A stretch of 64,000 bases of DNA, from contig CAJOLJ010000002.1 in the NCBI GenBank assembly GCA_905235445.1, forward strand, positions 102,911 to 166,910, given 5' to 3'. Of this stretch, positions 26,872 to 35,920 are shown piece by piece. Position numbers and translations under genes: made by a program. Every line of letters begins with the position of its first letter. Positions within the stretch are counted from its first letter, which is position 1. The DNA is from an uncultured Bacteroidales bacterium. GTDB lineage: Bacteria > Bacteroidota > Bacteroidia > Bacteroidales > UBA932. The notes beneath the pieces are model-generated. The model had not been told where the DNA came from and ran no database searches. It saw only the letters and a list, made by a program, of their open reading frames with translations.

Positions 26872-28239
26872 ATGAGACAGAAAAAGTTCTTGCTTCCGGA
26901 GTCCGAGATTCCGACCCATTTCTTCAATATCCAGGCGGTGATGCCCAACAAGCCTCTCCCTTTCCTGAACCCCGCAACCAGGCAGCCCCTCAAATCCGAA
27001 GACCTCTATCCCGTCTTCTGCAAGGCTTGCGCAGACCAGGAACTGAACCAGACCGATGAATGGATCCCGATCCCCGAACCCGTGAGGGAGGCATATTCCG
27101 CCTACAGGTGCACCCCCCTCGTAAGGGCATACGGACTCGAGGAGGCACTCGGAACACCCGCACACATCTACTTCAAGAATGAGTCTGTGAGCCCCGCCGG
27201 CTCCCATAAGCTCAATTCCGCACTGGCACAGGCTTACTACGCAAAAGAGCAGGGAATCACCAACATCACCACCGAGACCGGTGCAGGACAGTGGGGCGGA
27301 GCCCTTTCCTACGCCGCCAAGAAGTTCGGCCTGGAGTGCGCAGTGTACATGGTGAAGGTGAGCTATGAGCAGAAGCCCTACAGGCGCAGCATCATGGAAA
27401 CCTTCGGTGCGGCGATCACCCCTTCACCTTCCATGTCCACCAGGGCCGGAAAGGACATCCTTACCGTGAACCCCAACGACCGCGGTTCGCTGGGTTGCGC
27501 AATCTCCGAGGCAATGGAACTTGCACTGACCACCCCCAACTGCCGTTACCTCCTCGGTTCCGTGCTCAACCATGTCTGCCTGCACCAGACCGTCATCGGT
27601 CTCGAGGCCGAGAAGCAGATGGCTCTCGCAGGTGAGGACCCCGACATCGTCATCGCCTGCTTCGGCGGCGGTTCCAACTTCTCAGGCATCGCATTCCCCT
27701 TCATGAGGCACAAGATCCAGGAAGGCAAGAACATCCGCTTCATCGCAGCAGAGCCTTATTCCTGCCCGAAACTCACCCGCGGAGAGTTCGAGTATGACTT
27801 CGGTGACGAGGCTGGTATGACTCCCCTTCTCCCGATGTACACCCTTGGCCACACCTTCAAGCCCGCAGCCATCCATGCAGGAGGCCTCAGGTATCACGGT
27901 GCAGGCGTCATCCTCTCCCAGCTCATGAAGGACGGACTGATGGAGGCCGTTGACATCGAGCAGCTGGATTCCTTCAAGGCCGGTGTCCTCTTCGCTCAGT
28001 CCGAAGGCATCATCCCCGCACCCGAGTCCTGTCATGCCATCGCAGCAACCATCACCGAGGCCCTCAAGTGCAAGGAGAGCGGTGAGAAGAAGACCATCCT
28101 CTTCAACCTCTCAGGCCACGGCTTCGTTGACATGGGTGCCTACGACAGCTATTTCTCCGGGGAAATGCAGAACTACCATCTCTCCGACGAGGATCTCGAG
28201 CGCTTCCGCAAGAGTGCCGATGTCCTGAACGAAAAGTAG
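26872..28239 (+). CDS. trpB: tryptophan synthase beta chain, TrpB2 type
   Basis: 455 residues, longer than classical TrpB (about 400) and starting KKFLLPESEIPTHFFNIQAVMP, as in the TrpB2 (TrpB-like PLP enzyme) subfamily. The PLP lysine is in PAGSHKLNSA (about residue 113); ETGAGQWGGALSY and CFGGGSNFSG are the phosphate- and substrate-binding loops. TrpB2 enzymes condense indole with serine to give tryptophan, often without a TrpA partner; no trpA is in the window. The gene stands alone, preceded by an attenuator with a Trp-codon leader peptide, which supports tryptophan as the regulated product. A terminator follows. Confidence 0.93.
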   Translation: MRQKKFLLPESEIPTHFFNIQAVMPNKPLPFLNPATRQPLKSEDLYPVFCKACADQELNQTDEWIPIPEPVREAYSAYRCTPLVRAYGLEEALGTPAHIYFKNESVSPAGSHKLNSALAQAYYAKEQGITNITTETGAGQWGGALSYAAKKFGLECAVYMVKVSYEQKPYRRSIMETFGAAITPSPSMSTRAGKDILTVNPNDRGSLGCAISEAMELALTTPNCRYLLGSVLNHVCLHQTVIGLEAEKQMALAGEDPDIVIACFGGGSNFSGIAFPFMRHKIQEGKNIRFIAAEPYSCPKLTRGEFEYDFGDEAGMTPLLPMYTLGHTFKPAAIHAGGLRYHGAGVILSQLMKDGLMEAVDIEQLDSFKAGVLFAQSEGIIPAPESCHAIAATITEALKCKESGEKKTILFNLSGHGFVDMGAYDSYFSGEMQNYHLSDEDLERFRKSADVLNEK

Positions 28240-28270
28240 ACGATTCCGCCCAGGGCGAATCACAGAAAGA

Positions 28271-28314
28271 AATCGCCAAGTTGCTCACACCGGGCACTTG
28301 GCGATTCTCTTTTT
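28271..28314 (+). terminator. terminator after trpB (repeated element copy 1)
   Basis: AATCGCCAAG / CTTGGCGATT (28271-28280 with 28297-28306), then CTCTTTTT. A near-identical hairpin recurs at 37862-37906. Confidence 0.88.
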
Positions 28315-28448
28315 ACGGGGGATGAGTCCGGGATTTGAAAACGCACCCCAATCCCTCCCCCGCCCCTTACCACATTTCATTACCCCTTTGACAACATTGC
28401 AGTATCGTTTTCTTCCCGGGGAGGAGCCAAACGCTTTCACATTTGTCT

Positions 28449-28456
28449 TACCTTTG
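28449..28456 (+). promoter_or_regulatory. -7 box of the HTCS gene
   Basis: TACCTTTG 20 bp before the chosen ATG at 28477; the track start at 28456 overlaps it, which supports the downstream start. Confidence 0.45.
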
Positions 28457-28476
28457 TGGAAAGCAAAGTGAAGCCC

Positions 28477-31400
28477 ATGAAAAGGTGTTTATCAATCCTG
28501 TTCCCCATCCTTTTATTCTTCCCTTCCCTACTTGCCGGACAAGAGTATCGGTGGTTTCACCATATCCATGCGGCACAGGACGATGTGCGTGCCATTTTCC
28601 CGGACAATGAGGGACGCGTATGGTTCGGGACAAACAGGGGCTTGTTCCGCCATGGTGATTTCCAGCAGGAAATACACTACGAACTCTACCCGGAGGAGTT
28701 CCAGCGTGGAGTGATAGACATAGGCGCTTTCGACAGGTCCCGCCTCCTGGTCCAAACCCGCGGCGGGAATTACTTCGTCTATGACTCCGACGCCAATCGG
28801 GCCCGGGACGTAGAAACCTTTTTGGCCCGATGGGGCATCGAGACCTCGTCCGAGACTCAGATGCGCATTCATGTGGACCCCAAGGACGGCATTTGGATTT
28901 CCAGGGGGAACCGTCTGTACCGCAAAGATCCCTCCCAGGATAAAGCTCAACTTCAGTGCGAGCTTCAATCCAGGATTCTCCGGTACGATTCGGACGGGGA
29001 CCGTTTCTGTGCGATTACCGATTCACTTATCGTGGTATCCTCCGTGGACAATCCCCATGAGGCACACTTCGTCCCCCACGGCCTGCTCATAAGCGGGACC
29101 TTTATCTGGCTCGCCCTTGATGACGAAGGGAACGTGTGGGTGGGAAGTGACGGACTGTACCGCTTCCCCTCGGAGTCCTACCGGAAGGAGTGTGTGATGG
29201 AGGCAGTGTCGGTTATGGACATCCTCAGGAGCCGTTCATCCAATATCCTGGTCGCCACGGGTCATGACGGCATTTATTCTTTTCGTCCGGACGGAACCCT
29301 GTCCCAACACATCGAGCATTCCGCTTTTGTGTCCGGATCGATATTCAGCAATAACATAAGGTCCATCCGGGAAGGAACAGACGGGGCACTGTGGGTCTGC
29401 TATGTGAACCCCTCAGTCTCAGTATGCCAGCCCGGAGGGATGGACCCTCCATACAGGCATATTCTGCCTCTGTATGAATCCGGCCGGGAAGAGAATGTCA
29501 GCGCCATCGCCCAGGCTCCTGACGGGACCATATGGTTCGGGACCGACGGACAGGGGCTATTCTGCCAGGACCCCCGGACAGGGGCTTTCACCATTCCGGA
29601 CATATCCCTTTCCCAATCATCCGTGACCACCCTGTTTTTCGATTCCAAGGGAAGATGCTGGATCGGAACCTATATGGGAGGCCTGTACTGTCATGAGGGG
29701 AACAAGACAATCCACATGCTGGACAACACATCTTGCATGGACGTTGTCGAGGACCGAAGCGGGAATATCTGGGCCGGAATGTCCGGCCAGGGCGTGTATT
29801 GGATCCCGGGAGACCTGAAAGGGGAACCAATCCAAGTGGACGTGGGCTCGAACCGTTGGATCAACCAGCTGGCGGAAGGTCCCTCTGAAGTATATGCCGC
29901 CACCACCGACGGCATCCTGTCCATCTCCCTGGACAAGAAGGCGGCAACAGCCCTTTCCGGGACCAAGTCCCCGGGCCAATCTTTCGCCAACCGCTATTTC
30001 TCCTCCATCGTCCAGGATAGCCGTTCCCTGCTGTGGGCGGTGGGTACGAGAAGCGACTTCCCATTGGAAATCTACGATCCGGTACGGGATACCATCATGC
30101 ACATCCCCGGACTGGAAAATGAGAATATCCGGAGCATAGTCGAGGACGAGGACAGGAACATCTGGCTGGGGACGGAGCAGCACATGATTGAAGCCATTGT
30201 CAATTTTGACACCCAGAACCAACGTTACACTTTCCACACCTTCGTGTATCAAATCAGCAGCATGGAATACCGGTCCGGGTCCCTGAACCCGCGTTCTGCC
30301 GTGCGCCTGAGTGACGGGACTCTTCTTTTCGGCGGATCCTCAGGTTATTCAATGCTGTCTCCTTCGGACTTTCCGCCTCGCAGCCCCCTTCGGCAGCCCC
30401 CTCTTCTGTCGGTGGCCGCATATCAAATCTACAATGATTATTATAGGGTGAATCAGACGATTCTTCAGCAAGGGCTGAAGCTCCGTCATGACCGAAACGA
30501 CCTATCCCTGATCATCTCAGCGCAGAATTACACCTCCCCATTCGCCACCAATATCCTCTATAGGTTCAAGAACAAGGATTCGGTGTGGAGGCCGGTGAGA
30601 GGTAACATTATAGAGCTGAATCATCTCCCGCCCGGCCATTACGAACTGGAAGTGAGCAATGGCAATCCGGACGGAGGGCTGGCAGGGGCCGTCATTCCCT
30701 TCGTCATCGATATCCTCAGCCCGTGGTATCAGAGGGGTTGGGCCAAAGGGCTGGCGGCATTGTTGATAGTGTCGCTCATTAGCCTGATCGCCTATTATTT
30801 CTGGGACCAGCAAAAGAAAAAGAATCAGCTGGCCCTTGTACAGCAGGAAGCTCAGCGGGAGCACCAGCTCAATGATATGAAACTGCGCTTCTTCACAAAC
30901 ATCAGCCATGATATCCGTACCCCGCTTTCGCTGATAATCACCCCTCTGGAGACCTATCTAAACGATGAAAAGCACAAGGAGGAATCCTCATTCCTGCGCC
31001 CCGTGTACAGGAATGCCATCCGGCTCCTCAACCTCGTGAACCAGATCCTGGATTTCCAGAAGCTGGAGGCCGACAGCATGGGACTCAATCTTTCATACGG
31101 CAATATAGTACCGTTCACCGCTGACATTTGCTCCTCATTCTCCCAGTTCGGGACCGATACCGGGAAACGAATTGAATTCAGCGCCCTCTCACAGGACATA
31201 TCCACCTCTTTCGACAAGGATAAGTTGTCGAAAATACTTATGAACCTTCTGTCCAATGCCTTTAAGTTCTCCCCCAAGGACGGCACAGTCAAGGTGGAAG
31301 TTTCCTCCACCGAAGAGGCATTCACGATAACGGTCGCGGACAACGGCCCGGGAATCCCGGACGCCCAGAAGAAAGAGATTTTTGAACGCTTCTACCAGTA

Positions 31401-32391
31401 CCACAGCGAAAACTCTACGTATATAGGTTCCGGAATAGGACTTCACATAGTGAGGGAATTCGTGAGGCTGCATGACGGAACCATTAGCGTCTCGGACAAC
31501 ACCCCCACGGGAGCCATTTTCACGGTCACCATCCCCCTTCGCGGGAAGGAGGCCCGAAGTGTGGAGGAAGCCGATGACGCCCAAGTCCAGGAGTCCGTCC
31601 CCAGGCCTGCCCCGGAGGGGAAGAGGCTGCTCCTAGTTGAGGACAACATTGATTTCCTGGATTTCCTCAAGGATCAACTATCGGATGAATTCCAGGTATT
31701 TACCGCAAAAGATGGACGTGAAGGCCTCGAAATACTCCAACAGGAGGAAGACATCGATATCATCATATCCGATATCATGATGGCGGGGATGGATGGTCTG
31801 GCATTCTGCTCTTCCGTCAAATCCAATTTGGAAACTTCCCATATCCCATTCATACTGCTTACGGCCAAGGCAATGGCAGAGGATGAGATACAGGGCCTGA
31901 AGCTGGGGGCCGACGATTATGTGACGAAGCCCTTCCACATGCAGATCCTGAGGTTGCGAATCCGCAAGTTGCTCGAAGCCAGGGTTCAGTCAAAGCGCCA
32001 GTTCAGTGAAAAACTGGAAGTGAATCCATCGGAGATCACCATTACTCCGCTGGACGAACAGTTCCTGTCAAAGGCCATAGCACTGACCGAGGAGAATATG
32101 GCCGACCCTTCCTTCTCCGTCGAGAAACTCGCCTCGATGCTCGGCATGCACCGGGCTCATCTGTACAAGAAACTGCTCTCGATAACAGGAAAGACCCCTT
32201 TGGAGTTCATCCGCATAATCCGACTCAAGAGGGCAGCCCAGTATCTACTGAAGAGTCAGCTGTATGTCTCGGAGATAGCCTATCAAGTCGGATACAACTC
32301 CCCGAAACTTTTCGCAAAGCAGTTCCGGGATGAATTCGGCATGCTGCCAAGTGAATATCAAAAGAAAAACGCCACAACTGCGCAACAGTAA
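28477..32391 (+). CDS. hybrid two-component system (HTCS) sensor-regulator of a PUL
   Basis: 1304 residues from the ATG at 28477. In order: signal peptide (MKRCLSILFPILLFFPSLLAG); two seven-bladed propeller regions of Reg_prop repeats (for example GTIWFGTDGQGLF, NIWLGTEQ) to about 690; a Y_Y_Y beta domain (about 690-745); one membrane helix (about 751-773, GLAALLIVSLISLIAYYF); histidine kinase with NISHDIRTPLS (His about 811) and NLLSNAFKFSPKDG plus DNGPGIP; receiver LLLVEDNIDFLDFLK with phosphoacceptor in IIISDIMMAGMDG (about 1098); and an AraC HTH (VSEIAYQVGYNSPKLFAKQFRDEFG). It senses a glycan fragment in the periplasm and activates the adjacent SusC/SusD genes. All catalytic residues appear present. 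Confidence 0.96.
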   Translation: MKRCLSILFPILLFFPSLLAGQEYRWFHHIHAAQDDVRAIFPDNEGRVWFGTNRGLFRHGDFQQEIHYELYPEEFQRGVIDIGAFDRSRLLVQTRGGNYFVYDSDANRARDVETFLARWGIETSSETQMRIHVDPKDGIWISRGNRLYRKDPSQDKAQLQCELQSRILRYDSDGDRFCAITDSLIVVSSVDNPHEAHFVPHGLLISGTFIWLALDDEGNVWVGSDGLYRFPSESYRKECVMEAVSVMDILRSRSSNILVATGHDGIYSFRPDGTLSQHIEHSAFVSGSIFSNNIRSIREGTDGALWVCYVNPSVSVCQPGGMDPPYRHILPLYESGREENVSAIAQAPDGTIWFGTDGQGLFCQDPRTGAFTIPDISLSQSSVTTLFFDSKGRCWIGTYMGGLYCHEGNKTIHMLDNTSCMDVVEDRSGNIWAGMSGQGVYWIPGDLKGEPIQVDVGSNRWINQLAEGPSEVYAATTDGILSISLDKKAATALSGTKSPGQSFANRYFSSIVQDSRSLLWAVGTRSDFPLEIYDPVRDTIMHIPGLENENIRSIVEDEDRNIWLGTEQHMIEAIVNFDTQNQRYTFHTFVYQISSMEYRSGSLNPRSAVRLSDGTLLFGGSSGYSMLSPSDFPPRSPLRQPPLLSVAAYQIYNDYYRVNQTILQQGLKLRHDRNDLSLIISAQNYTSPFATNILYRFKNKDSVWRPVRGNIIELNHLPPGHYELEVSNGNPDGGLAGAVIPFVIDILSPWYQRGWAKGLAALLIVSLISLIAYYFWDQQKKKNQLALVQQEAQREHQLNDMKLRFFTNISHDIRTPLSLIITPLETYLNDEKHKEESSFLRPVYRNAIRLLNLVNQILDFQKLEADSMGLNLSYGNIVPFTADICSSFSQFGTDTGKRIEFSALSQDISTSFDKDKLSKILMNLLSNAFKFSPKDGTVKVEVSSTEEAFTITVADNGPGIPDAQKKEIFERFYQYHSENSTYIGSGIGLHIVREFVRLHDGTISVSDNTPTGAIFTVTIPLRGKEARSVEEADDAQVQESVPRPAPEGKRLLLVEDNIDFLDFLKDQLSDEFQVFTAKDGREGLEILQQEEDIDIIISDIMMAGMDGLAFCSSVKSNLETSHIPFILLTAKAMAEDEIQGLKLGADDYVTKPFHMQILRLRIRKLLEARVQSKRQFSEKLEVNPSEITITPLDEQFLSKAIALTEENMADPSFSVEKLASMLGMHRAHLYKKLLSITGKTPLEFIRIIRLKRAAQYLLKSQLYVSEIAYQVGYNSPKLFAKQFRDEFGMLPSEYQKKNATTAQQ

Positions 32392-32500
32392 TATGCTAGC
32401 CCGCCACGAATGGGGCCCTTCTTCCCCCAAAAATGAGGGATACCCCCATCCGAGAGGAAATGATTTTCCCTCACCCTCATTCCTACACAATGGAAAACAA

Positions 32501-32532
32501 GCCGCCAGTCCCTCCGACAGGCGGCCTTTTTC
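32501..32532 (+). terminator. terminator after the HTCS gene
   Basis: GCCGCC / GGCGGC (32501-32506 with 32520-32525) followed by CTTTTTC. Confidence 0.65.
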
Positions 32533-32674
32533 ATACCCAAGAAGAAATGACCGAGGTCACATTTCCGCACTCACCACTGACTTATTTGTTGCGTTTTGGG
32601 AAAATAATTGTTGTCCATTACAATTGAAACACTTCGAGACAACAATCGACACGACCAAAAGGAGGGCAGCATAG

Positions 32675-32682
32675 TAATTTTG
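32675..32682 (+). promoter_or_regulatory. -7 box upstream of susC
   Basis: TAATTTTG about 50 bp before the SusC start. The missing -33 box would fit an activator-dependent promoter controlled by the HTCS; this is inference. Confidence 0.42.
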
Positions 32683-32726
32683 CCACCAACGATAACCCCA
32701 AAAACAACTTCATTTGTAATATGTTT

Positions 32727-35700
32727 ATGAAGAAACTCTTGCTCTTTGCGCTGGCTCTCGGAGCCTGCGTGGCAGTGACAGCCCAGAACATAGGGATTTC
32801 CGGGACAGTCACAGATTCATCGGGACAGCCCCTCGTTGCGGCCGGGGTCACCCTCCAGGGGACGACAACCGGTACCGTCACCGACTATGACGGCAAATTT
32901 GCTCTCTCCGTCCCGGAAGGTTCGACCATCCAGGTTGAAGCCCTTGGCTACAATAGCCAGAGATTCCAGGTGATACCAGGCAAGACCGTCTACGACGTTA
33001 TCCTCCAGGAATCGTCCCTTGAACTGGACGAGACCGTTGTCATCGGTTATGGCACCCAGAGGAAGCGCCTGCTCACCGGCTCTACCATCAATGTTTCCGG
33101 AGACCTCATCCAGAAGCAGAACACGACCAATGCTGTCGGGGCCTTGTACAGTTCGGTCCCGGGCGTGAACATCGTGCAAGCAAACGGTCAGCCATGGTCC
33201 GGATATTCCATCAACATCCGCGGTATCGGAACCACCGGCAACTCTTCTCCCCTATACATTATAGACGGTGTCGCCGGAGGATCGCTGAGTTCCTTGAACC
33301 CGGCCGACATCGAGAGCATTGACATCCTGAAGGACGCGGCATCCGCAGCCATCTATGGTGCCCGTGCCGCAAACGGAGTCATTCTCATAACCACACGCCA
33401 GGGAAAGAAAGACAGCAAGGTCAACATCACCTTCGATGCCAGCTGGGGCCTGCAGGAAGCCAACCTGAACGGAGTGCACTCGGTCGGTGCGAGCAAATAC
33501 ATCGAACTGGTGAACCAAAGCTACATTGAGAAGGGAGCCATACAACCCGGCGAGAACTACTACGACTACGCCACGCTAATGCCCGTACAATATGCTAAAA
33601 TCAAGAACGGGACCTGGGATGGCACTGACTGGATGGCGGAATCCATCAACCACCACGCACCCCAGAATAACTACGTGGTTGGAATGAACGGCGGCAATGA
33701 TCTCGTCCGCTATTCCGTCAGTTACTCAAAATCCTACACGGAAGGCACATTGGGATATCCGAAGGAAACCTACTATGACCGCTCCACCGTCAGGGCCAAC
33801 ACGGACTTCTCCATCCTTCGCAAGGAGGGGCGCGACATCCTCAAAGTCGGGGAGAACGCAGTCCTGTCCATCTACGATTCCAATGAGGTCGGAACCGGCA
33901 ACATCTACGGCAGTACCGTACATACCGCCCTTGCCTACACACCGCTTCTTCCCGTATATAACGAGGATGGTTCCCTCTACACCGCCGAGGACCAGGTCCG
34001 CGACAACTGGAGAATCTCCGAGAATGCCTACAACCTTCTCGAGGAGAACGCCCTCGGTCAGCGTGAAGGCAAGACCTACAGGCTTCAGGCCAACGTCTAT
34101 CTGGAGTTCATGCCCACCCAGGACTGGAAATTCCGCAGCGCATACGGACAGCATTTCTATGCCAAGTTCACCCGTTCCTACACACCTTCATATTTCCTGA
34201 CGGGGACAAAGCAGGAGGAATACGACAAGGTTTCCCAGAGCTCTTCCCTGTCCAACAACTGGACATGGGAGAACACCCTTTCCTGGAAGAGGGCATTCGG
34301 CGAGCATAATGTCGACGCCCTCGTCGGTACTTCAATTGAAGGCACGGCATGGGGCATGGGCTTAAACGGTTCCCGCAAACAGACCAATTTCGGGACCTGG
34401 GAATCCGCCAACCTTTCCTCCAGCAACTCCGATATCGACGGTGAGATGGTGAGCATCGGCGGATCGAATGTCATCCCCTACAACAACATCCTCTCATTCT
34501 TCGCACGTGCAAACTACAATTACAGGGACACCTATCTGCTGACCCTCATCGCCCGTGAGGACGGATCGAGCAACTTCGCCTCCGGACATCGCTGGGGTTT
34601 CTTCCCATCCGTATCCGCCGGTTGGATCATGACCAACGAGGATTGGCTGGATTGGAAGCAATTCGGCATGGACTACTTCAAGATAAGAGCCAGTTGGGGA
34701 CGCAACGGAAACTGTTCCATCGAGAACTTCCAGTATGCCGCCACAGTTTCTCTTGACGCTCCTTACGACTTCTCCCACACTGCCACCTCCAGTACCACAG
34801 GAGCCTTCCCCGATATCATCCCCAATGAGGACCTGACATGGGAGACCACTGAGCAGACCGACTTCGGCTTCGACTCGCGCTTCCTCCGCAGCCGCCTCGG
34901 GGTTTCCTTCGACTGGTATCGCAAGGACACCAAGGACTGGCTGGTTGACGCCCCCGTCCTCTCGACCTACGGGACAGGAGCCCCGACAATCAACGGAGGA
35001 TCGGTCCGCAACCAGGGTGTAGAACTCTCGGTGAGCTGGAATGACCGCATCGGGGATTTATACTACAGCATCGGCGTGAACGGTTCCCACAACCGCAATG
35101 AGGTTCTCTCCATCAACAATGCGGACGGTATCATCCACGGCGGGACGAGCGTAATCTCGGAGAGCCTCGCCAAGTACAATGCCTTCGAAGCCCGCGTCGG
35201 AAAGCCTATCGGATACTTCAGCGGCATCGCCAGCGAAGGAATCTTCCAGAACCAGGCCCAGATCGACGCATACAATGCCAAGGGTTATCCGTTCATGGAG
35301 GGATACGAGGGCACAAAACCTGGTGATGTCATCTGGGTAGACCAGAATGGCGACGGTCAGTTCGACAATGACGATGTCGTGGAAATCGGAAATCCCCATC
35401 CGGACTACAACCTGGGCGTGAACCTCAGCCTGCAGTGGAAAGGGTTGGACCTCTCCATCAGCGGATCCGGGGCCTTCGGACAGCAAGTCCTCCAGAGCTA
35501 CCGTTCTTTCGTGAACCATGAGGACGACAACTTCACGAACAACTTCGTGAACCGCCTCTGGACATCGGAGGGCTCGACGAACAGTTTCCCGCGCTACACC
35601 TTCGGTACCCACAGCAATTTCTACTGCAAGGCCTACGTCGGTGATATCTGGGTCCAGGATGCCGATTACTTCAAGATCCGCAACATCACCATCGGATACG

Positions 35701-35903
35701 ATTTCAAGAAGCTCTTCACCCGTCTTCCCATGACGACCTGCAGGCTTTATGTGTCCGGCCAGAACCTGTTCTGCTTCACCAAGTACGACGGAATGGACCC
35801 GGAAGTGGGCTACGGTTACGGCTATGACTGGGCTTCCGGTATCGACATCGGTTACTATCCTTCCCCGAAGGTCTATCTCTTCGGATTGAGCATCGGATTC
35901 TAA
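32727..35903 (+). CDS. SusC/RagA-family TonB-dependent outer membrane transporter
   Basis: 1058 residues from MKKLLLFALALGACVAVTAQ (a start two codons earlier is possible). After the signal peptide comes a carboxypeptidase-regulatory-like domain (ISGTVTDSSGQPLVAAGVTLQGTTTGTVTDYDGKFAL), the SusC signature around LDETVVIGYGTQRKRLLTGS, the plug (GVNIVQANGQPWSGYSINIRGIGTTGNSSPLYIIDGV) and a long beta barrel ending in a phenylalanine (LFGLSIGF). It imports oligosaccharides across the outer membrane with TonB energy, paired with SusD encoded 17 bp downstream. No CAZyme gene follows directly. The transported glycan cannot be read from the sequence. Confidence 0.95.
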   Translation: MKKLLLFALALGACVAVTAQNIGISGTVTDSSGQPLVAAGVTLQGTTTGTVTDYDGKFALSVPEGSTIQVEALGYNSQRFQVIPGKTVYDVILQESSLELDETVVIGYGTQRKRLLTGSTINVSGDLIQKQNTTNAVGALYSSVPGVNIVQANGQPWSGYSINIRGIGTTGNSSPLYIIDGVAGGSLSSLNPADIESIDILKDAASAAIYGARAANGVILITTRQGKKDSKVNITFDASWGLQEANLNGVHSVGASKYIELVNQSYIEKGAIQPGENYYDYATLMPVQYAKIKNGTWDGTDWMAESINHHAPQNNYVVGMNGGNDLVRYSVSYSKSYTEGTLGYPKETYYDRSTVRANTDFSILRKEGRDILKVGENAVLSIYDSNEVGTGNIYGSTVHTALAYTPLLPVYNEDGSLYTAEDQVRDNWRISENAYNLLEENALGQREGKTYRLQANVYLEFMPTQDWKFRSAYGQHFYAKFTRSYTPSYFLTGTKQEEYDKVSQSSSLSNNWTWENTLSWKRAFGEHNVDALVGTSIEGTAWGMGLNGSRKQTNFGTWESANLSSSNSDIDGEMVSIGGSNVIPYNNILSFFARANYNYRDTYLLTLIAREDGSSNFASGHRWGFFPSVSAGWIMTNEDWLDWKQFGMDYFKIRASWGRNGNCSIENFQYAATVSLDAPYDFSHTATSSTTGAFPDIIPNEDLTWETTEQTDFGFDSRFLRSRLGVSFDWYRKDTKDWLVDAPVLSTYGTGAPTINGGSVRNQGVELSVSWNDRIGDLYYSIGVNGSHNRNEVLSINNADGIIHGGTSVISESLAKYNAFEARVGKPIGYFSGIASEGIFQNQAQIDAYNAKGYPFMEGYEGTKPGDVIWVDQNGDGQFDNDDVVEIGNPHPDYNLGVNLSLQWKGLDLSISGSGAFGQQVLQSYRSFVNHEDDNFTNNFVNRLWTSEGSTNSFPRYTFGTHSNFYCKAYVGDIWVQDADYFKIRNITIGYDFKKLFTRLPMTTCRLYVSGQNLFCFTKYDGMDPEVGYGYGYDWASGIDIGYYPSPKVYLFGLSIGF

Positions 35904-35920
35904 TAATAGGAGGAACCATC

